DNA from: Caballeronia fortuita | Lineage (GTDB): Bacteria; Pseudomonadota; Gammaproteobacteria; Burkholderiales; Burkholderiaceae | Length of the DNA: 64,000 bases | Direction of reading: 5' to 3' | NCBI RefSeq assembly: GCF_001544835.2 | Contig: NZ_FCNX02000017.1 | Span: forward strand, 124,001-188,000 | Shown here: in pieces, positions 25,279 to 33,321 of the stretch | Layout of the letters: every line of letters starts with the position of its first letter | Position numbering within the stretch: the stretch's first letter is position 1 | Position numbers and translations under genes: made by a program | Notes under the pieces: generated by a model | Seen by the model: only the letters and a program-made list of their open reading frames with translations | Database searches by the model: none | Told to the model about the DNA's origin: nothing

Positions 25279-25898
25279 TGATGACGCGATCATCGAAGCG
25301 GTCGAAACGCGTGCGTGTCTGGTTCGTCTACGCGCTGTGGCTCGTCGCGTGCCTGCTGCTGTCGCTGCCGTCGATGTCGCGCGCCGATGCGCAGTCGGCC
25401 GCGACGAAAGCCGCCGTCTGCACGTCGTGTCACGGGCTCGGCGGCAATTCGACGACGGGGGAGTATCCGTCGCTCGCGGGGCAGACGTCGCGTTACTTGT
25501 ATCTGCAATTGCGCGACTTCAAGGCGGGCCGCCGCAGCGATCCGCGCATGTCGCCGATGGCCGCGAATCTCACGCCCGACGACATGCACGATCTCGCCGA
25601 TTACTTCGCCGCGCAAAAGCCTATCGCCATTGACTTCAAGGCGGACCCGGTGAAAGTGGAGGCGGGCAGGAAGAAGTCCGAAGAGATCCTCTGCACGATG
25701 TGTCATCTCGGCGGCTTCGCGGGCCAGAACGAGATTCCGCGCGTGGCGGGGCAGCAATACGCGTACATCGTGAAGCAGTTGCAGGATTTCCGCGACAGGA
25801 AGCGCACCAACGACGCGGGCAACATGACGAGCGTGTCGAAGAATCTCACCGACGCGGACATCGAGAATCTCGCGAATTACATCGCGAATCTGCAATGA
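25278..25898 (+). CDS. dihaem cytochrome c (c4-like)
   Basis: Predicted 206 residues. A signal/anchor segment (VWFVYALWLVACLLLSLPSM) is followed by two cytochrome c domains, each with a CXXCH haem site (CTSCH and CTMCH) and a distal methionine candidate (DPRMSPMAANL; NDAGNMTSVS). Two similar domains of about 85 residues are the c4 arrangement. The ATG sits on the stop of the PQQ dehydrogenase (ATGATGA overlap, second ATG at 25281), so this is the probable periplasmic electron acceptor of that enzyme, passing electrons towards a terminal oxidase. Confidence 0.9.
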   Translation: MMTRSSKRSKRVRVWFVYALWLVACLLLSLPSMSRADAQSAATKAAVCTSCHGLGGNSTTGEYPSLAGQTSRYLYLQLRDFKAGRRSDPRMSPMAANLTPDDMHDLADYFAAQKPIAIDFKADPVKVEAGRKKSEEILCTMCHLGGFAGQNEIPRVAGQQYAYIVKQLQDFRDRKRTNDAGNMTSVSKNLTDADIENLANYIANLQ

Positions 25899-25901
25899 CG
25901 C

Positions 25902-26549
25902 ATGATAAAAACTCTTCGCTTGCTGACCCTTACCCTGTCGATGACTTGCGCGCTCGCTCACGCGCAGCAGGACGCCTACGCGCTCAACGAGCGCCTGCTT
26001 TCGGCCACGCGCGAAGGCGATCAGGCGTCGGTCGCGCGGTTGCTCGGTGAAGGCGCGTCGATCGATTCGCGCAACCGCATCGGCGACACGCCGCTCATCA
26101 GCGCGTGCAAGAAGGGCCTCACGCCGATGGCGCGCATGTTGATCGAGCGCGGCGCGAACGTGAGCCAGGCGAACGTGCAGGGCATCACGCCGCTGATGGC
26201 CGCGGCCTTCGACGGCAACGACGAAATCACCGCGCTGCTCATCGCGCATCGTGCGGATGTCGCGGCGACGGATCGCGTCGGCAAGACCGCGATCGAATAT
26301 GCGGCGGGGCAAGGGCGCACGGCCGTCGTGCAGCGTCTGCTCGATGCGGGCGTCGACGTGAACGCGGCGTATCGCAATCACCTCACGGCGTTGATGTGGG
26401 CGGCGGGCTACGACCGCGACGAAACCGCGTCGATGCTGCTCGCGCGCGGCGCAAAACGCGAACTGCGCGACGATCGCGGCATGACCGCGAAGAACATCGC
26501 CGAACAGACGCATTCGATGCGCGTCGTCGAACTGCTCTCGAAAGGCTAG
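25902..26549 (+). CDS. periplasmic ankyrin-repeat protein
   Basis: Predicted 215 residues. A signal peptide (TLRLLTLTLSMTCALAHA) leads into about five ankyrin repeats, each with the G-x-TPL or related turn and a helix pair (RIGDTPLISACKKGLTPMAR, VQGITPLMAAAFDGNDEITA, RVGKTAIEYAAGQGRTAVVQ, HLTALMWAAGYDRDETASM). Ankyrin repeats bind proteins. The gene starts three bases after the cytochrome stop, so it belongs to the PQQ dehydrogenase operon and may assist or protect that complex in the periplasm; this is inference. Its stop overlaps the stop of the convergent DUF1501 gene (CTAG). Confidence 0.87.
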   Translation: MIKTLRLLTLTLSMTCALAHAQQDAYALNERLLSATREGDQASVARLLGEGASIDSRNRIGDTPLISACKKGLTPMARMLIERGANVSQANVQGITPLMAAAFDGNDEITALLIAHRADVAATDRVGKTAIEYAAGQGRTAVVQRLLDAGVDVNAAYRNHLTALMWAAGYDRDETASMLLARGAKRELRDDRGMTAKNIAEQTHSMRVVELLSKG

Positions 26550-27694
26550 GTTCTCAGGATTCGCTGTCCGAACCGTTGCGTGCGGCCGTCCGGAAACAGC
26601 GCCGCGCCGACGCGTTGCGGGTCGATGCCGAACGTCTCGCCCGCCGCGCTCGCGATCACCGTGTCGAGCCCGGTCGTCGGCTGTAGATCGCGCGCCTGAT
26701 ACAGCGACGCGTTCGCGAGTCCCGGCCAGTCCGCGAGCACGCGGCCGCCCGACACCGCGCCGCCGACGATCATCGCCGCCGACGCCGTCCCGTGATCCGT
26801 CCCGCCCGTGCCGTTCGCCGCCGCCGTGCGGCCGAACTCGGTCGCGACGAGCACCGTCGTGTTCGCCCAATGCCCGGCGAGGCCGTCGCGCAACGCGGCG
26901 AGCATCGTGTCGAGCGCCTTCAGTTGCGTGGCGAGACGCGGATTCTGCGCGCTGTGCGTGTCCCAGCCGCCGGTTTCGATCATCGCGATGCGCGGACCGT
27001 CGGGCTTCGCGAGAAAGCTCGCCGCGAGCTTGCCGAGACTCGCCGGATCCTGACGCGCGCGCGCATCGGCGGCGAGTGCGCGTGCCTGCATCGCGGCATC
27101 CCAGAGCGGATGAAGCTGCGCATCGCCCGCATAGAGCTGCGACACGCGCGCGATGAGATCGTCGGGCGCCTGCGGCAACGACGACGGCGCGTACGACGTT
27201 ACTTCCGCTTGGCCGCGCAGCGCGAGCGGCACGGTCGGCGCGAACGCGATGGCATCGGCGCGCGGTGCGGGCAGCATCGAAAGAAGCCGGTTCATCCAGC
27301 CGTCTCTCAACCGATACGGCGCGTTGCCGCCGGTTTCGAGCACGTTCTGGCCGTCGAAATGCGAGCGCTCGCGATACGGCGACGCCACCGCGTGCACGAA
27401 AAGCGCCTCTTTTCCGGCATACATCTGCGCGACCTGCTTCAGCGACGGATGCAGCGCGAACGTGCCGTCGAGCTTCGCCGCCGTCGACGGATCGATGGCG
27501 AGCGGGCCGCGCAACGCGGCATAAGCGGGATCGCCATACGGCACCACGATGTTCAGCCCGTCCGCCGCGCCGCGCTGGATCACGAAGACGAAGCGGCGGT
27601 CGGTTTCGGCCGATGCGAACACGAGGCGCGGCGCGACGAGCATCGCACCGGCGCTCGCGCCCGCGCACCAGAGGAATCGGCGGCGCGTCAGCAT
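26546..27694 (-). CDS. DUF1501 family Tat-exported protein
   Basis: Predicted 382 residues. A twin-arginine signal (MLTRRRFLWCAGASAGAM) precedes a DUF1501 domain of the alkaline phosphatase/sulfatase-like fold, with FVFVIQRGAADGLNIVVP near the start, SHFDGQNVLETG, IETGGWDTHSAQN, and ATEFGRTAAANGTGGTDHG at the end, which together carry metal-binding Asp, His and Thr/Asn candidates. Activity is unknown. It follows the DUF1800 gene by four bases; DUF1800 and DUF1501 genes are commonly paired. Probably periplasmic. Confidence 0.88.
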   Translation of the reverse strand: MLTRRRFLWCAGASAGAMLVAPRLVFASAETDRRFVFVIQRGAADGLNIVVPYGDPAYAALRGPLAIDPSTAAKLDGTFALHPSLKQVAQMYAGKEALFVHAVASPYRERSHFDGQNVLETGGNAPYRLRDGWMNRLLSMLPAPRADAIAFAPTVPLALRGQAEVTSYAPSSLPQAPDDLIARVSQLYAGDAQLHPLWDAAMQARALAADARARQDPASLGKLAASFLAKPDGPRIAMIETGGWDTHSAQNPRLATQLKALDTMLAALRDGLAGHWANTTVLVATEFGRTAAANGTGGTDHGTASAAMIVGGAVSGGRVLADWPGLANASLYQARDLQPTTGLDTVIASAAGETFGIDPQRVGAALFPDGRTQRFGQRILRT

Positions 27695-27698
27695 GGTT

Positions 27699-29129
27699 TC
27701 ATCTCCTCAGAAAATCGGGCGACACGAGCAGCAGCGCGAGCGCGGTCGGCGCGCTTTCCGCGCGGGCGACGGCGCTCGCGGTCGATTCGGACAACGAACC
27801 CGCGAGCAGTTGCGGACCGAGCGCGCGGGCGTCGAGCGTATCGCCGGCGGACTGGCCGAAACGCGCCGCAAAACGTTGCGCAAGCTCGACGCGGCGCACG
27901 AGCGCATCGGGCGCGGCCCAGCTCGCGGCGATATCGTCGTAACCGGCGGGCGAACCCGGACGCCACACTTGCTGGCCAAGCTGCGTGAGAAGCGGCGCGG
28001 CGCGCATGTCCTGCACACCGGTGCGCCCGAGCCCGCGCAGCGACGACACGGTCCAGTCCCACGGCGTCTTGAACTTGAGCGCCGCGCCCGACCACGCTTC
28101 GGGAGCGTCGATAAGCGCGCGATACATCGACGGCAGATCGCCGCCCGTATCGCTGAAGACGTTCGCTAGCCGTTCGACGAGCGCGGGCGGCGGCGTATCC
28201 GCGACGAAATGGCGCGTGAGCTTCTCCGCAATGTGATGCGCCGTCGCACGCGATGCCGCCAGATCGCGCAGCACGGCGAGCGGCTGCGCTTCGTCGGCTT
28301 GCGCGTATTGCCTGCCCAGCACGGTGCGCGCGCCCGGCTCGTGCAGACGCGCGCGAAACACGAACGCGCCGGGCGGCGTTGCATCGCCGGAAGTATTCCC
28401 TGCGTTTGCGTTCATCGCGCCGAGGCTCCAGCCGGTCAGCGCGCGGGCGAACTCGGTTACGTCGGTCTGCGTGTAGCCGCTGCGCACGCCGAGCGTGTGC
28501 AGCTCCATGATTTCGCGCGCGAGGTTTTCGTTGAGGCCGCGCCTGTTGTCAGGATTTTTCATCGCGGCGCGCTCGGCGGCGGGACTGTCGGGGCCGACCG
28601 AGCGCGGCTGATCGAGAAAAATCTGCATCGCCGGATGCCGTTCGGCCGCGACCAGCATGTCCTCGAAGCGTCCGAGCACGTGCGGACGGATCGCCTCGTT
28701 CTCGAACGAACCGGCGAGCATCGCGACGGGCGGCTTTTCGATCGACACGGCGAAGTGGTTCGCCCAAAAGTGCACCAGACGTTCGATGAACGGCGCGCCC
28801 GTCGTGAGCGCGCTCGTCATGCGCGCATCGACGGCATTGCGATAGACGTCGCGGATCTGCTCGCCGTATTGCTTGCGCACGGCGGGCTTGTCGGCGTCGC
28901 TCGCGTCGCGCAGCGCACGCTGGCGTTCGGCGAACTGCGCGGCGAGCGCGGTGCTCGACGGCTGGCTGCTCAGCGCGGGCGGCATCGGCTGATAGGCGCT
29001 CGCGCGCGGATCGGCCTGTGCGATGAGCCAGCCGCGCGGATCGGCGGGTAACGGCTCGCCTGCACGCGCGCCGAGCCCGAAGCGATTCACCGCGATGGCG
29101 GCAGGCGAAACTTGCGGCGCGATGGCCAT
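27699..29129 (-). CDS. DUF1800 family protein
   Basis: Predicted 476 residues. DUF1800 hallmarks are AVNRFGLGARAGE near the start, VHFWANHFAVS, LNENLAREIMELHTLGV with YTQTDVTEFARALTGWS, and the closing block around TPWDWTVSSLRGLG. The region between is rich in Ala and Arg. It has no obvious signal peptide of its own, though the N-terminus is not charged. The function is unknown; it always seems to travel with the Tat-exported DUF1501 protein, so the two may act on the same target. It is the fourth gene of a set beginning with an ECF sigma factor, 65 bases after the previous stop. Confidence 0.87.
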   Translation of the reverse strand: MAIAPQVSPAAIAVNRFGLGARAGEPLPADPRGWLIAQADPRASAYQPMPPALSSQPSSTALAAQFAERQRALRDASDADKPAVRKQYGEQIRDVYRNAVDARMTSALTTGAPFIERLVHFWANHFAVSIEKPPVAMLAGSFENEAIRPHVLGRFEDMLVAAERHPAMQIFLDQPRSVGPDSPAAERAAMKNPDNRRGLNENLAREIMELHTLGVRSGYTQTDVTEFARALTGWSLGAMNANAGNTSGDATPPGAFVFRARLHEPGARTVLGRQYAQADEAQPLAVLRDLAASRATAHHIAEKLTRHFVADTPPPALVERLANVFSDTGGDLPSMYRALIDAPEAWSGAALKFKTPWDWTVSSLRGLGRTGVQDMRAAPLLTQLGQQVWRPGSPAGYDDIAASWAAPDALVRRVELAQRFAARFGQSAGDTLDARALGPQLLAGSLSESTASAVARAESAPTALALLLVSPDFLRR

Positions 29130-29194
29130 GACGTGCTCCGAAGTGCTCGATGCGGGTTAAACGCGTGTGCGCGCGAAATCCGTCGCGTCACGCG

Positions 29195-29668
29195 TCATTG
29201 CTGTGGCCGTTCGCCGGGCGGCACGGCGCGCAGCGGACCGTATCGCTCCATCGCGCCGACGAGCTTCACGCGCTCGTCGGGCGTGAGCGTCGATGCGAAG
29301 TCCGCGACCGCGCCTTCGATGCGCGCGCGCAATGCGACGTCGGCATCGCGCGTGCGGGCGAGAGCATCGTCGAGCGCACGGCGATCGAACTCGCGCGCCG
29401 CGAGAATGCGCGCGAGGTCGATGCGTCCGTCCCGCGCATCGCGGATCAGCGGCGCGCTTTCACGGCGCGTCTTGCGCAGCGCGTCGCGCAACTCGCGCTG
29501 ACGTTCGGCGGACAGATCGGCGGCGGCGAAGCGGATGCCGCGTTGCTGCGCTGTCTCCGTGCGCTGATGCGCGAACAGCCGGTACGCGCCGCCCGCGATC
29601 GATCCGATCAAGAAGACGTTCAGCACGAGCGACACCACCGCGAGCGTCTTCAGCGTGCGTGGACTCAT
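29195..29668 (-). CDS. periplasmic heavy-metal-sensor-like protein (CnrX/CpxP-like)
   Basis: Predicted 157 residues. An N-terminal membrane segment (LAVVSLVLNVFLIGSIAGGAY) is followed by an all-helical domain with LSAERQRELRDALRK, a long charged helix (RDGRIDLARILAAREFDRRA in pieces) and LTPDERVKLVGAMERYG, the pattern of the heavy-metal-resistance/CnrX and CpxP/Spy-like periplasmic proteins. It lacks the His/Cys cluster that binds Ni/Co in CnrX, so a metal is not implied. Its start overlaps the stop of the anti-sigma-like gene (ATGA), so it probably takes part in the same sigma-factor signalling. Confidence 0.72.
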   Translation of the reverse strand: MSPRTLKTLAVVSLVLNVFLIGSIAGGAYRLFAHQRTETAQQRGIRFAAADLSAERQRELRDALRKTRRESAPLIRDARDGRIDLARILAAREFDRRALDDALARTRDADVALRARIEGAVADFASTLTPDERVKLVGAMERYGPLRAVPPGERPQQ

Positions 29669-30105
29669 TGATCGCTCCAGTCGGAAGGGGCGCCGCCGAA
29701 GGCCGTGCCCGTATAGGATTGCTCGGACCAGCCTCCGTGCGCTTCGTCGCCGGGGACGGGTGCGGGCGCGAGCAGCGAAACCAGGAGCGCGCCCGCCGCG
29801 ACGCCGGCCGCGCCCGCGCCGACGAAGCCCACGCCCGAAAACCAGATGCGAGGACGCCGCCAGAAGGCGCGCGCGGGTTGCATCGGCGCCGAATCGACGA
29901 TGCGCCGCGCGAGCGCCGCACTCGGCGCGGCGACGGCGTGGGCGTCGAGCAGTCCGTCGAGCGCGCGGGCTTTGGCGAGCGCGGCGAGCGCATCGGCGTC
30001 GCGTGCTTCAACGAGCGCGAGCGCGGCGTCGCGTTCGTCCGCGGGCCAGCGCGCGGGCGACGCGCCGTAAGCCTCGGTGATGTCGCGGAATCGTTGTGGT
30101 GTCAT
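29665..30105 (-). CDS. probable anti-sigma factor (membrane-anchored)
   Basis: Predicted 146 residues. The N-terminal cytoplasmic 80 residues are helical (MTPQRFRDITEAYGASPARW, then ALVEARDADALAALAKARAL), followed by a basic WRRPRIW and one transmembrane segment (VGFVGAGAAGVAAGALLVSL), then a short periplasmic tail with WSEQSYTGTAFG. This topology and its position directly behind an ECF sigma gene, with an ATGA overlap, indicate a membrane anti-sigma factor, although no zinc-binding HxxxCxxC motif is present. It would hold the sigma factor at the membrane until a periplasmic signal arrives. Confidence 0.72.
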   Translation of the reverse strand: MTPQRFRDITEAYGASPARWPADERDAALALVEARDADALAALAKARALDGLLDAHAVAAPSAALARRIVDSAPMQPARAFWRRPRIWFSGVGFVGAGAAGVAAGALLVSLLAPAPVPGDEAHGGWSEQSYTGTAFGGAPSDWSDQ

Positions 30106-30659
30106 CGATGTTCCTTCGGGGCGTCGAGCGCGGCTCGCAGATTGCGGCGCGCGCGGGCGAGCAGGCTTTCGAGCGCTTCGACGCTGATGCCCATCAAGGC
30201 CGCCGCTTGCGCGTTCGGCAATTCCTGGTAGTACTGCAGCACGAGCGCCTCGCGTTGACGCACGGGCAGTGTCGCGAGCGCCTGTTGCATGCGCTCGTTT
30301 GCGTGCGCCGCGGCGAGACGCTCGTCGGGGAGCGGGGCGAGGTCGGGCTCTTCGGGCATATCGTCGGAGAGCGGCGTTTCTCGATGCCGGCGCAGACGGT
30401 CGTAGCACAGATTGAGCGTCACGCGATGCAGCCACGTATCGAAGCGCGCTTCGCCGCGCCGCCATGTCGGTGCGATCTTCCAGATGCGCAGAAAGGCTTC
30501 CTGAGCCACGTCGTCGGCCTCGTTACGGTCGCCGAGCAGGCGCGACGCAAGCGCGACGATACGCGGGAGCTTGCGCGCGACGATCTCGCGCACGGCTCCC
30601 GGTTCCCGATTGCCGACGCGGGCAATGAGCGCGGTATCTGGATCTTCTTCTTCGTTCAA
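30102..30659 (-). CDS. ECF-type RNA polymerase sigma factor
   Basis: Predicted 185 residues. Sigma region 2 is seen in LGDRNEADDVAQEAFLRIWK with RFDTWLHRVTLNLCYDRLRR, and region 4 in LPVRQREALVLQYYQELPNAQAAALMG plus VEALESLLARARRNLRAAL. There are no regions 1.1 or 3, so it is an ECF factor. The start is TTG; no in-frame ATG precedes it, and the binding site is weak, which may keep expression low. It is the first gene of sigma / anti-sigma / sensor-like / DUF1800 / DUF1501. The promoters it recognises cannot be read from this window. Confidence 0.9.
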   Translation of the reverse strand: MNEEEDPDTALIARVGNREPGAVREIVARKLPRIVALASRLLGDRNEADDVAQEAFLRIWKIAPTWRRGEARFDTWLHRVTLNLCYDRLRRHRETPLSDDMPEEPDLAPLPDERLAAAHANERMQQALATLPVRQREALVLQYYQELPNAQAAALMGISVEALESLLARARRNLRAALDAPKEHR

Positions 30660-30716
30660 AGTGATGTCGGGTTTCGTTGCGCATGTCGGACTGTTCGAAC
30701 GACGCCGTCCGCATCC

Positions 30717-30809
30717 TCAGTAAACGGCGACCGGCCCGCGATAGTAGACCGGATGCGCCGGATGGACGACGCATCCGGCGAGCGTCGCGGCGTGCAAAGC
30801 CTTCGACAT
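30717..30809 (-). CDS. very small lipoprotein-like peptide
   Basis: Predicted 30 residues: a short N-terminus, a lipobox-like ATLAGC ending at C13, then a Pro/Tyr/Val-rich tail with HPAHPVYYRGP. It resembles a shortened form of the VVPAHP..YYGP-type small lipoproteins of this group. GGAG lies nine bases before the ATG. The signal region is short for a lipoprotein and only weakly hydrophobic, so it may be a remnant. It lies just downstream of the WXXGXW-repeat gene on the same strand. Confidence 0.4.
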   Translation of the reverse strand: MSKALHAATLAGCVVHPAHPVYYRGPVAVY

Positions 30810-30856
30810 GATGTTCGGCTCCGGTTCGATCGTGCTGCGGCGCGCGTGCGCGCGCT

Positions 30857-31189
30857 TCACGCCCAGTGACCTTCGACCCAGCGCCAGTTCGGCCCGCGCT
30901 GCACCCAATGACCCGGAATCCAGCGATAACCCGCGCGCATCGGCCGCCAGTGTCCCGGTGCCCAGACATAGCCGCCGCGCGCGTAGCGCCAGTGGCCCGG
31001 ATCCCACGCATAGCCCGCGCGCGGCGGCGGTGGCTGCTCGACGCGCGGCGGCGGCGGGGCAGCCGGCGCGACGATGATGGCTTGCGCGTCTGCCGGCCCG
31101 CTGTGCAGCGCCGCGAACGATACCGCGACGACCGGCGCGAGTACGGCTGCCGAAAGCGCCGCGCGCAGCGGCGAACGTGTTTTTCTCAT
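30857..31189 (-). CDS. secreted WXXGXW-repeat protein
   Basis: Predicted 110 residues. A signal peptide (AALSAAVLAPVVAVSFAALH) is followed by a proline-rich linker (APPPPRVEQPPPPR) and four imperfect copies of a roughly 14-residue motif of the form Y-x-W-x-PGHW (AWDPGHW, VWAPGHW, RWIPGHW, RWVEGHW). This is the YXWGXW/WXXGXW repeat family common in beta-proteobacteria; such proteins are envelope-located and of unknown function. The ATG is well placed for the signal peptide. Confidence 0.88.
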   Translation of the reverse strand: MRKTRSPLRAALSAAVLAPVVAVSFAALHSGPADAQAIIVAPAAPPPPRVEQPPPPRAGYAWDPGHWRYARGGYVWAPGHWRPMRAGYRWIPGHWVQRGPNWRWVEGHWA

Positions 31190-31283
31190 GATGTGTCCCG
31201 TCGGTTCAGGTTGCGACGAGAACTTGAACGCGGCGACTGCGCGATTGCCGTCGCCCGATCGGCGGCGAATTTGTAACCGCTTC

Positions 31284-32198
31284 TTACGCGAAAGCGTCGA
31301 TGCCGTCGACGAGACGTTTCGACAGGCGCGGCTGGCGCAACTGCTCGGTCCACCATTGCAGCGCGCGGCCTTCGTGATCGCCGCGCCACGCGACGTACAG
31401 CACGTTCGGCTCGCGCGGATCGGCGGTTACCTTTTCGATGAGTTCGCCGCGCGCGAGCAGCGCTTCCACGCGATGCCGCGGCACCCAGCCCGTGCCGAGA
31501 CCTTGCCGCTGCGCGAGGATTTTCGCGCGCATCGTCGGGACGGCGAGCGCGGCCTGGCCGCCGAGTACGCCGTACGCGCGTCCCGCCGAGCGCGACGAAT
31601 CCGCGACGACGACCGCCCGGTGCGCCGCGATCTGCTCGCGTTTCAGCGGCCCGCTCACGCTGGCGAGCGGATGACGCGGCGACACGGCGAACACCCACTG
31701 CATCACGCCGAGCTCGAACCAGCGGAGACCGGGAATCGCGGGCGGCTCGTTGGTGGCGCCGACGATCAGGTCCGCGCGGCCATCGCGCAACGCTTCCCAG
31801 GTGCCGGAAAGCACCTCGTGCGTCATGCGCAGCGCGACGCCGGAATCGAGCGCATCGAACGCCTGCACGACGGGCAGCAGCGTCTCGAATTCGAGGATTT
31901 CGTCGCAGACGATCCACAGCCGGTCTTCCCAGCCGCTCGCGATCTGCTTCACGCGCTGCGCGAGCCGCGTGACGTCGAGCATCAGGCGCGATGCTTCATC
32001 GGCGAGAAGATGGCCGGCAGGCGTCAGTTGCAGGCGATAGCGCCGCCGGTCGAAAAGAAGCGCGTCGAAGCGCGTTTCCAGTTGCCGCGCGGCGTGCGAC
32101 ACCGTGGACGGCGCCTTGCCGAGACGCGCCGCCGCGCGGGACAGGCTGCCGGTTTCGCGGATCGCGTCGAGCAGCGAAAGTTCTTCCTCTGACAACAT
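31284..32198 (-). CDS. LysR family transcriptional regulator
   Basis: Predicted 304 residues. The N-terminal winged helix is clear (LSLLDAIRETGSLSRAAARLGKAPSTVSHAARQLE in pieces), followed by a type 2 periplasmic-binding-like effector domain (DRLWIVCDEILEF, LIVGATNEPP, LGTGWVPRHRVEALL). The start at MLSEEE follows ATGGAG by six bases; a start four codons earlier is possible. It is transcribed away from an epoxide-hydrolase-like gene with 106 bases between, the usual arrangement for a LysR regulator and its target. Confidence 0.88.
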   Translation of the reverse strand: MLSEEELSLLDAIRETGSLSRAAARLGKAPSTVSHAARQLETRFDALLFDRRRYRLQLTPAGHLLADEASRLMLDVTRLAQRVKQIASGWEDRLWIVCDEILEFETLLPVVQAFDALDSGVALRMTHEVLSGTWEALRDGRADLIVGATNEPPAIPGLRWFELGVMQWVFAVSPRHPLASVSGPLKREQIAAHRAVVVADSSRSAGRAYGVLGGQAALAVPTMRAKILAQRQGLGTGWVPRHRVEALLARGELIEKVTADPREPNVLYVAWRGDHEGRALQWWTEQLRQPRLSKRLVDGIDAFA

Positions 32199-32304
32199 GT
32201 TCGACTCCATCGAACGAGTGCATCGTCCCGATCGTACGGCAAAAGCACGGTGCCGGTCCAATATCAGCCCATCGGACAAACCAAACTTTCGATGGAGCTG
32301 AACG
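32199..32304. promoter_or_regulatory. divergent promoter region with 10-bp inverted repeat
   Basis: CTCCATCGAA at 32205-32214 and TTCGATGGAG at 32288-32297 are perfect inverted copies, and each contains the GATGGAG that serves as ribosome-binding site of its gene. The space between them must hold both promoters and the LysR operator. Whether the repeat is a regulator site or a chance of two similar binding sites is not clear. Confidence 0.5.
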
Positions 32305-33267
32305 ATGAAAACCTTCCTCAATACGATCCGCCGCGCCATTGGCGTGCTGCTCGCCGCCGCCGCGCTGCAACCGTCGGCGCATGCCGCAAACGCGCCGCGC
32401 CCGCCGCAACCCGTCGCGGCCGCGAGCGCGATCCAGTCGCGCACGATCGATGCGAACGGCGTCGAGCTGCACTATCTGCAAGCCGGGCACGGCGATGCGA
32501 CGCCGGTCGTCCTGCTGCATGGCTACACGGAAACGAGCCACATGTGGCAGCCGCTGATGACGCGCCTCGCGGGCGAGCGCGTCGTGCTCGCGCCGGATCT
32601 GCCGGGCGCGGGCGCTTCGGCGATGCCCGTTTCCGGCTACGACAAGAAAACGCTCGCGCAGGACATTCACGCGATGGTGCGGGCGCTGGGTTATCGCAAG
32701 GTGAAGCTCGTCGGGCACGACATCGGGCTGATGGTGGCGTATGCGTACGCGGCGCAGTATCCCGACGAAGTCGAGAGCATCGTGCTGATGGACGCATTTC
32801 TGCCGGGCGTCGGCGACTGGCAGAAAGTCTGGCTGTTGCGCGACAAGTGGCACTTCAACTTCTACGGCGACACGCCGGAACAACTGGTGCGCGGCCGCGA
32901 GCGCGTTTATTTCGAGCACTTCTGGAACGACTTTGCCGCCGATCCCGCGCATTCGGTGAGCGAAGCCGATCGCCGCTATTATTCGGCGCAATATGCGCGC
33001 AATGGCCGCATGCGCGCGGGCTTCGAGTACTTCCACACGTTCACGCAAGACGCCGGCGATTTCGCCGTTTTCGCAAAAACGCCGCTGCCGATGCCGATGC
33101 TCGTTCTCGCCGGCGAGCGCGCTTCGGGCACGTTCCTGATCGATCAGGCGAAGCTCGTCGCGACGAACGTGCAGGGCGTGGTCGTGCCGGGCGCGGGCCA
33201 CTGGCTGATGGAAGAAGCACCGGACGCGACGATGGGACAACTCGTGCGCTTCATCGAACAGAACTGA
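32305..33267 (+). CDS. secreted epoxide hydrolase/dehalogenase-type alpha/beta hydrolase
   Basis: Predicted 320 residues with a signal peptide (AIGVLLAAAALQPSAHA, cleavage near residue 27). The nucleophile elbow is VGHDIG, so the nucleophile is Asp139 rather than serine, as in epoxide hydrolases and haloacetate dehalogenases. HGYTETS near 72 forms the oxyanion turn and GAGHWLMEE near the end carries the catalytic histidine. Two tyrosines in the cap region (for example RRYYSAQYA) could assist epoxide opening. The natural substrate is unknown. It is probably controlled by the divergent LysR protein. Confidence 0.85.
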   Translation: MKTFLNTIRRAIGVLLAAAALQPSAHAANAPRPPQPVAAASAIQSRTIDANGVELHYLQAGHGDATPVVLLHGYTETSHMWQPLMTRLAGERVVLAPDLPGAGASAMPVSGYDKKTLAQDIHAMVRALGYRKVKLVGHDIGLMVAYAYAAQYPDEVESIVLMDAFLPGVGDWQKVWLLRDKWHFNFYGDTPEQLVRGRERVYFEHFWNDFAADPAHSVSEADRRYYSAQYARNGRMRAGFEYFHTFTQDAGDFAVFAKTPLPMPMLVLAGERASGTFLIDQAKLVATNVQGVVVPGAGHWLMEEAPDATMGQLVRFIEQN

Positions 33268-33321
33268 TGGATGGGTTGCCGTGGCGCGTCGATTGCGCAA
33301 CGGCTTTCAAGGAGAATCGAA

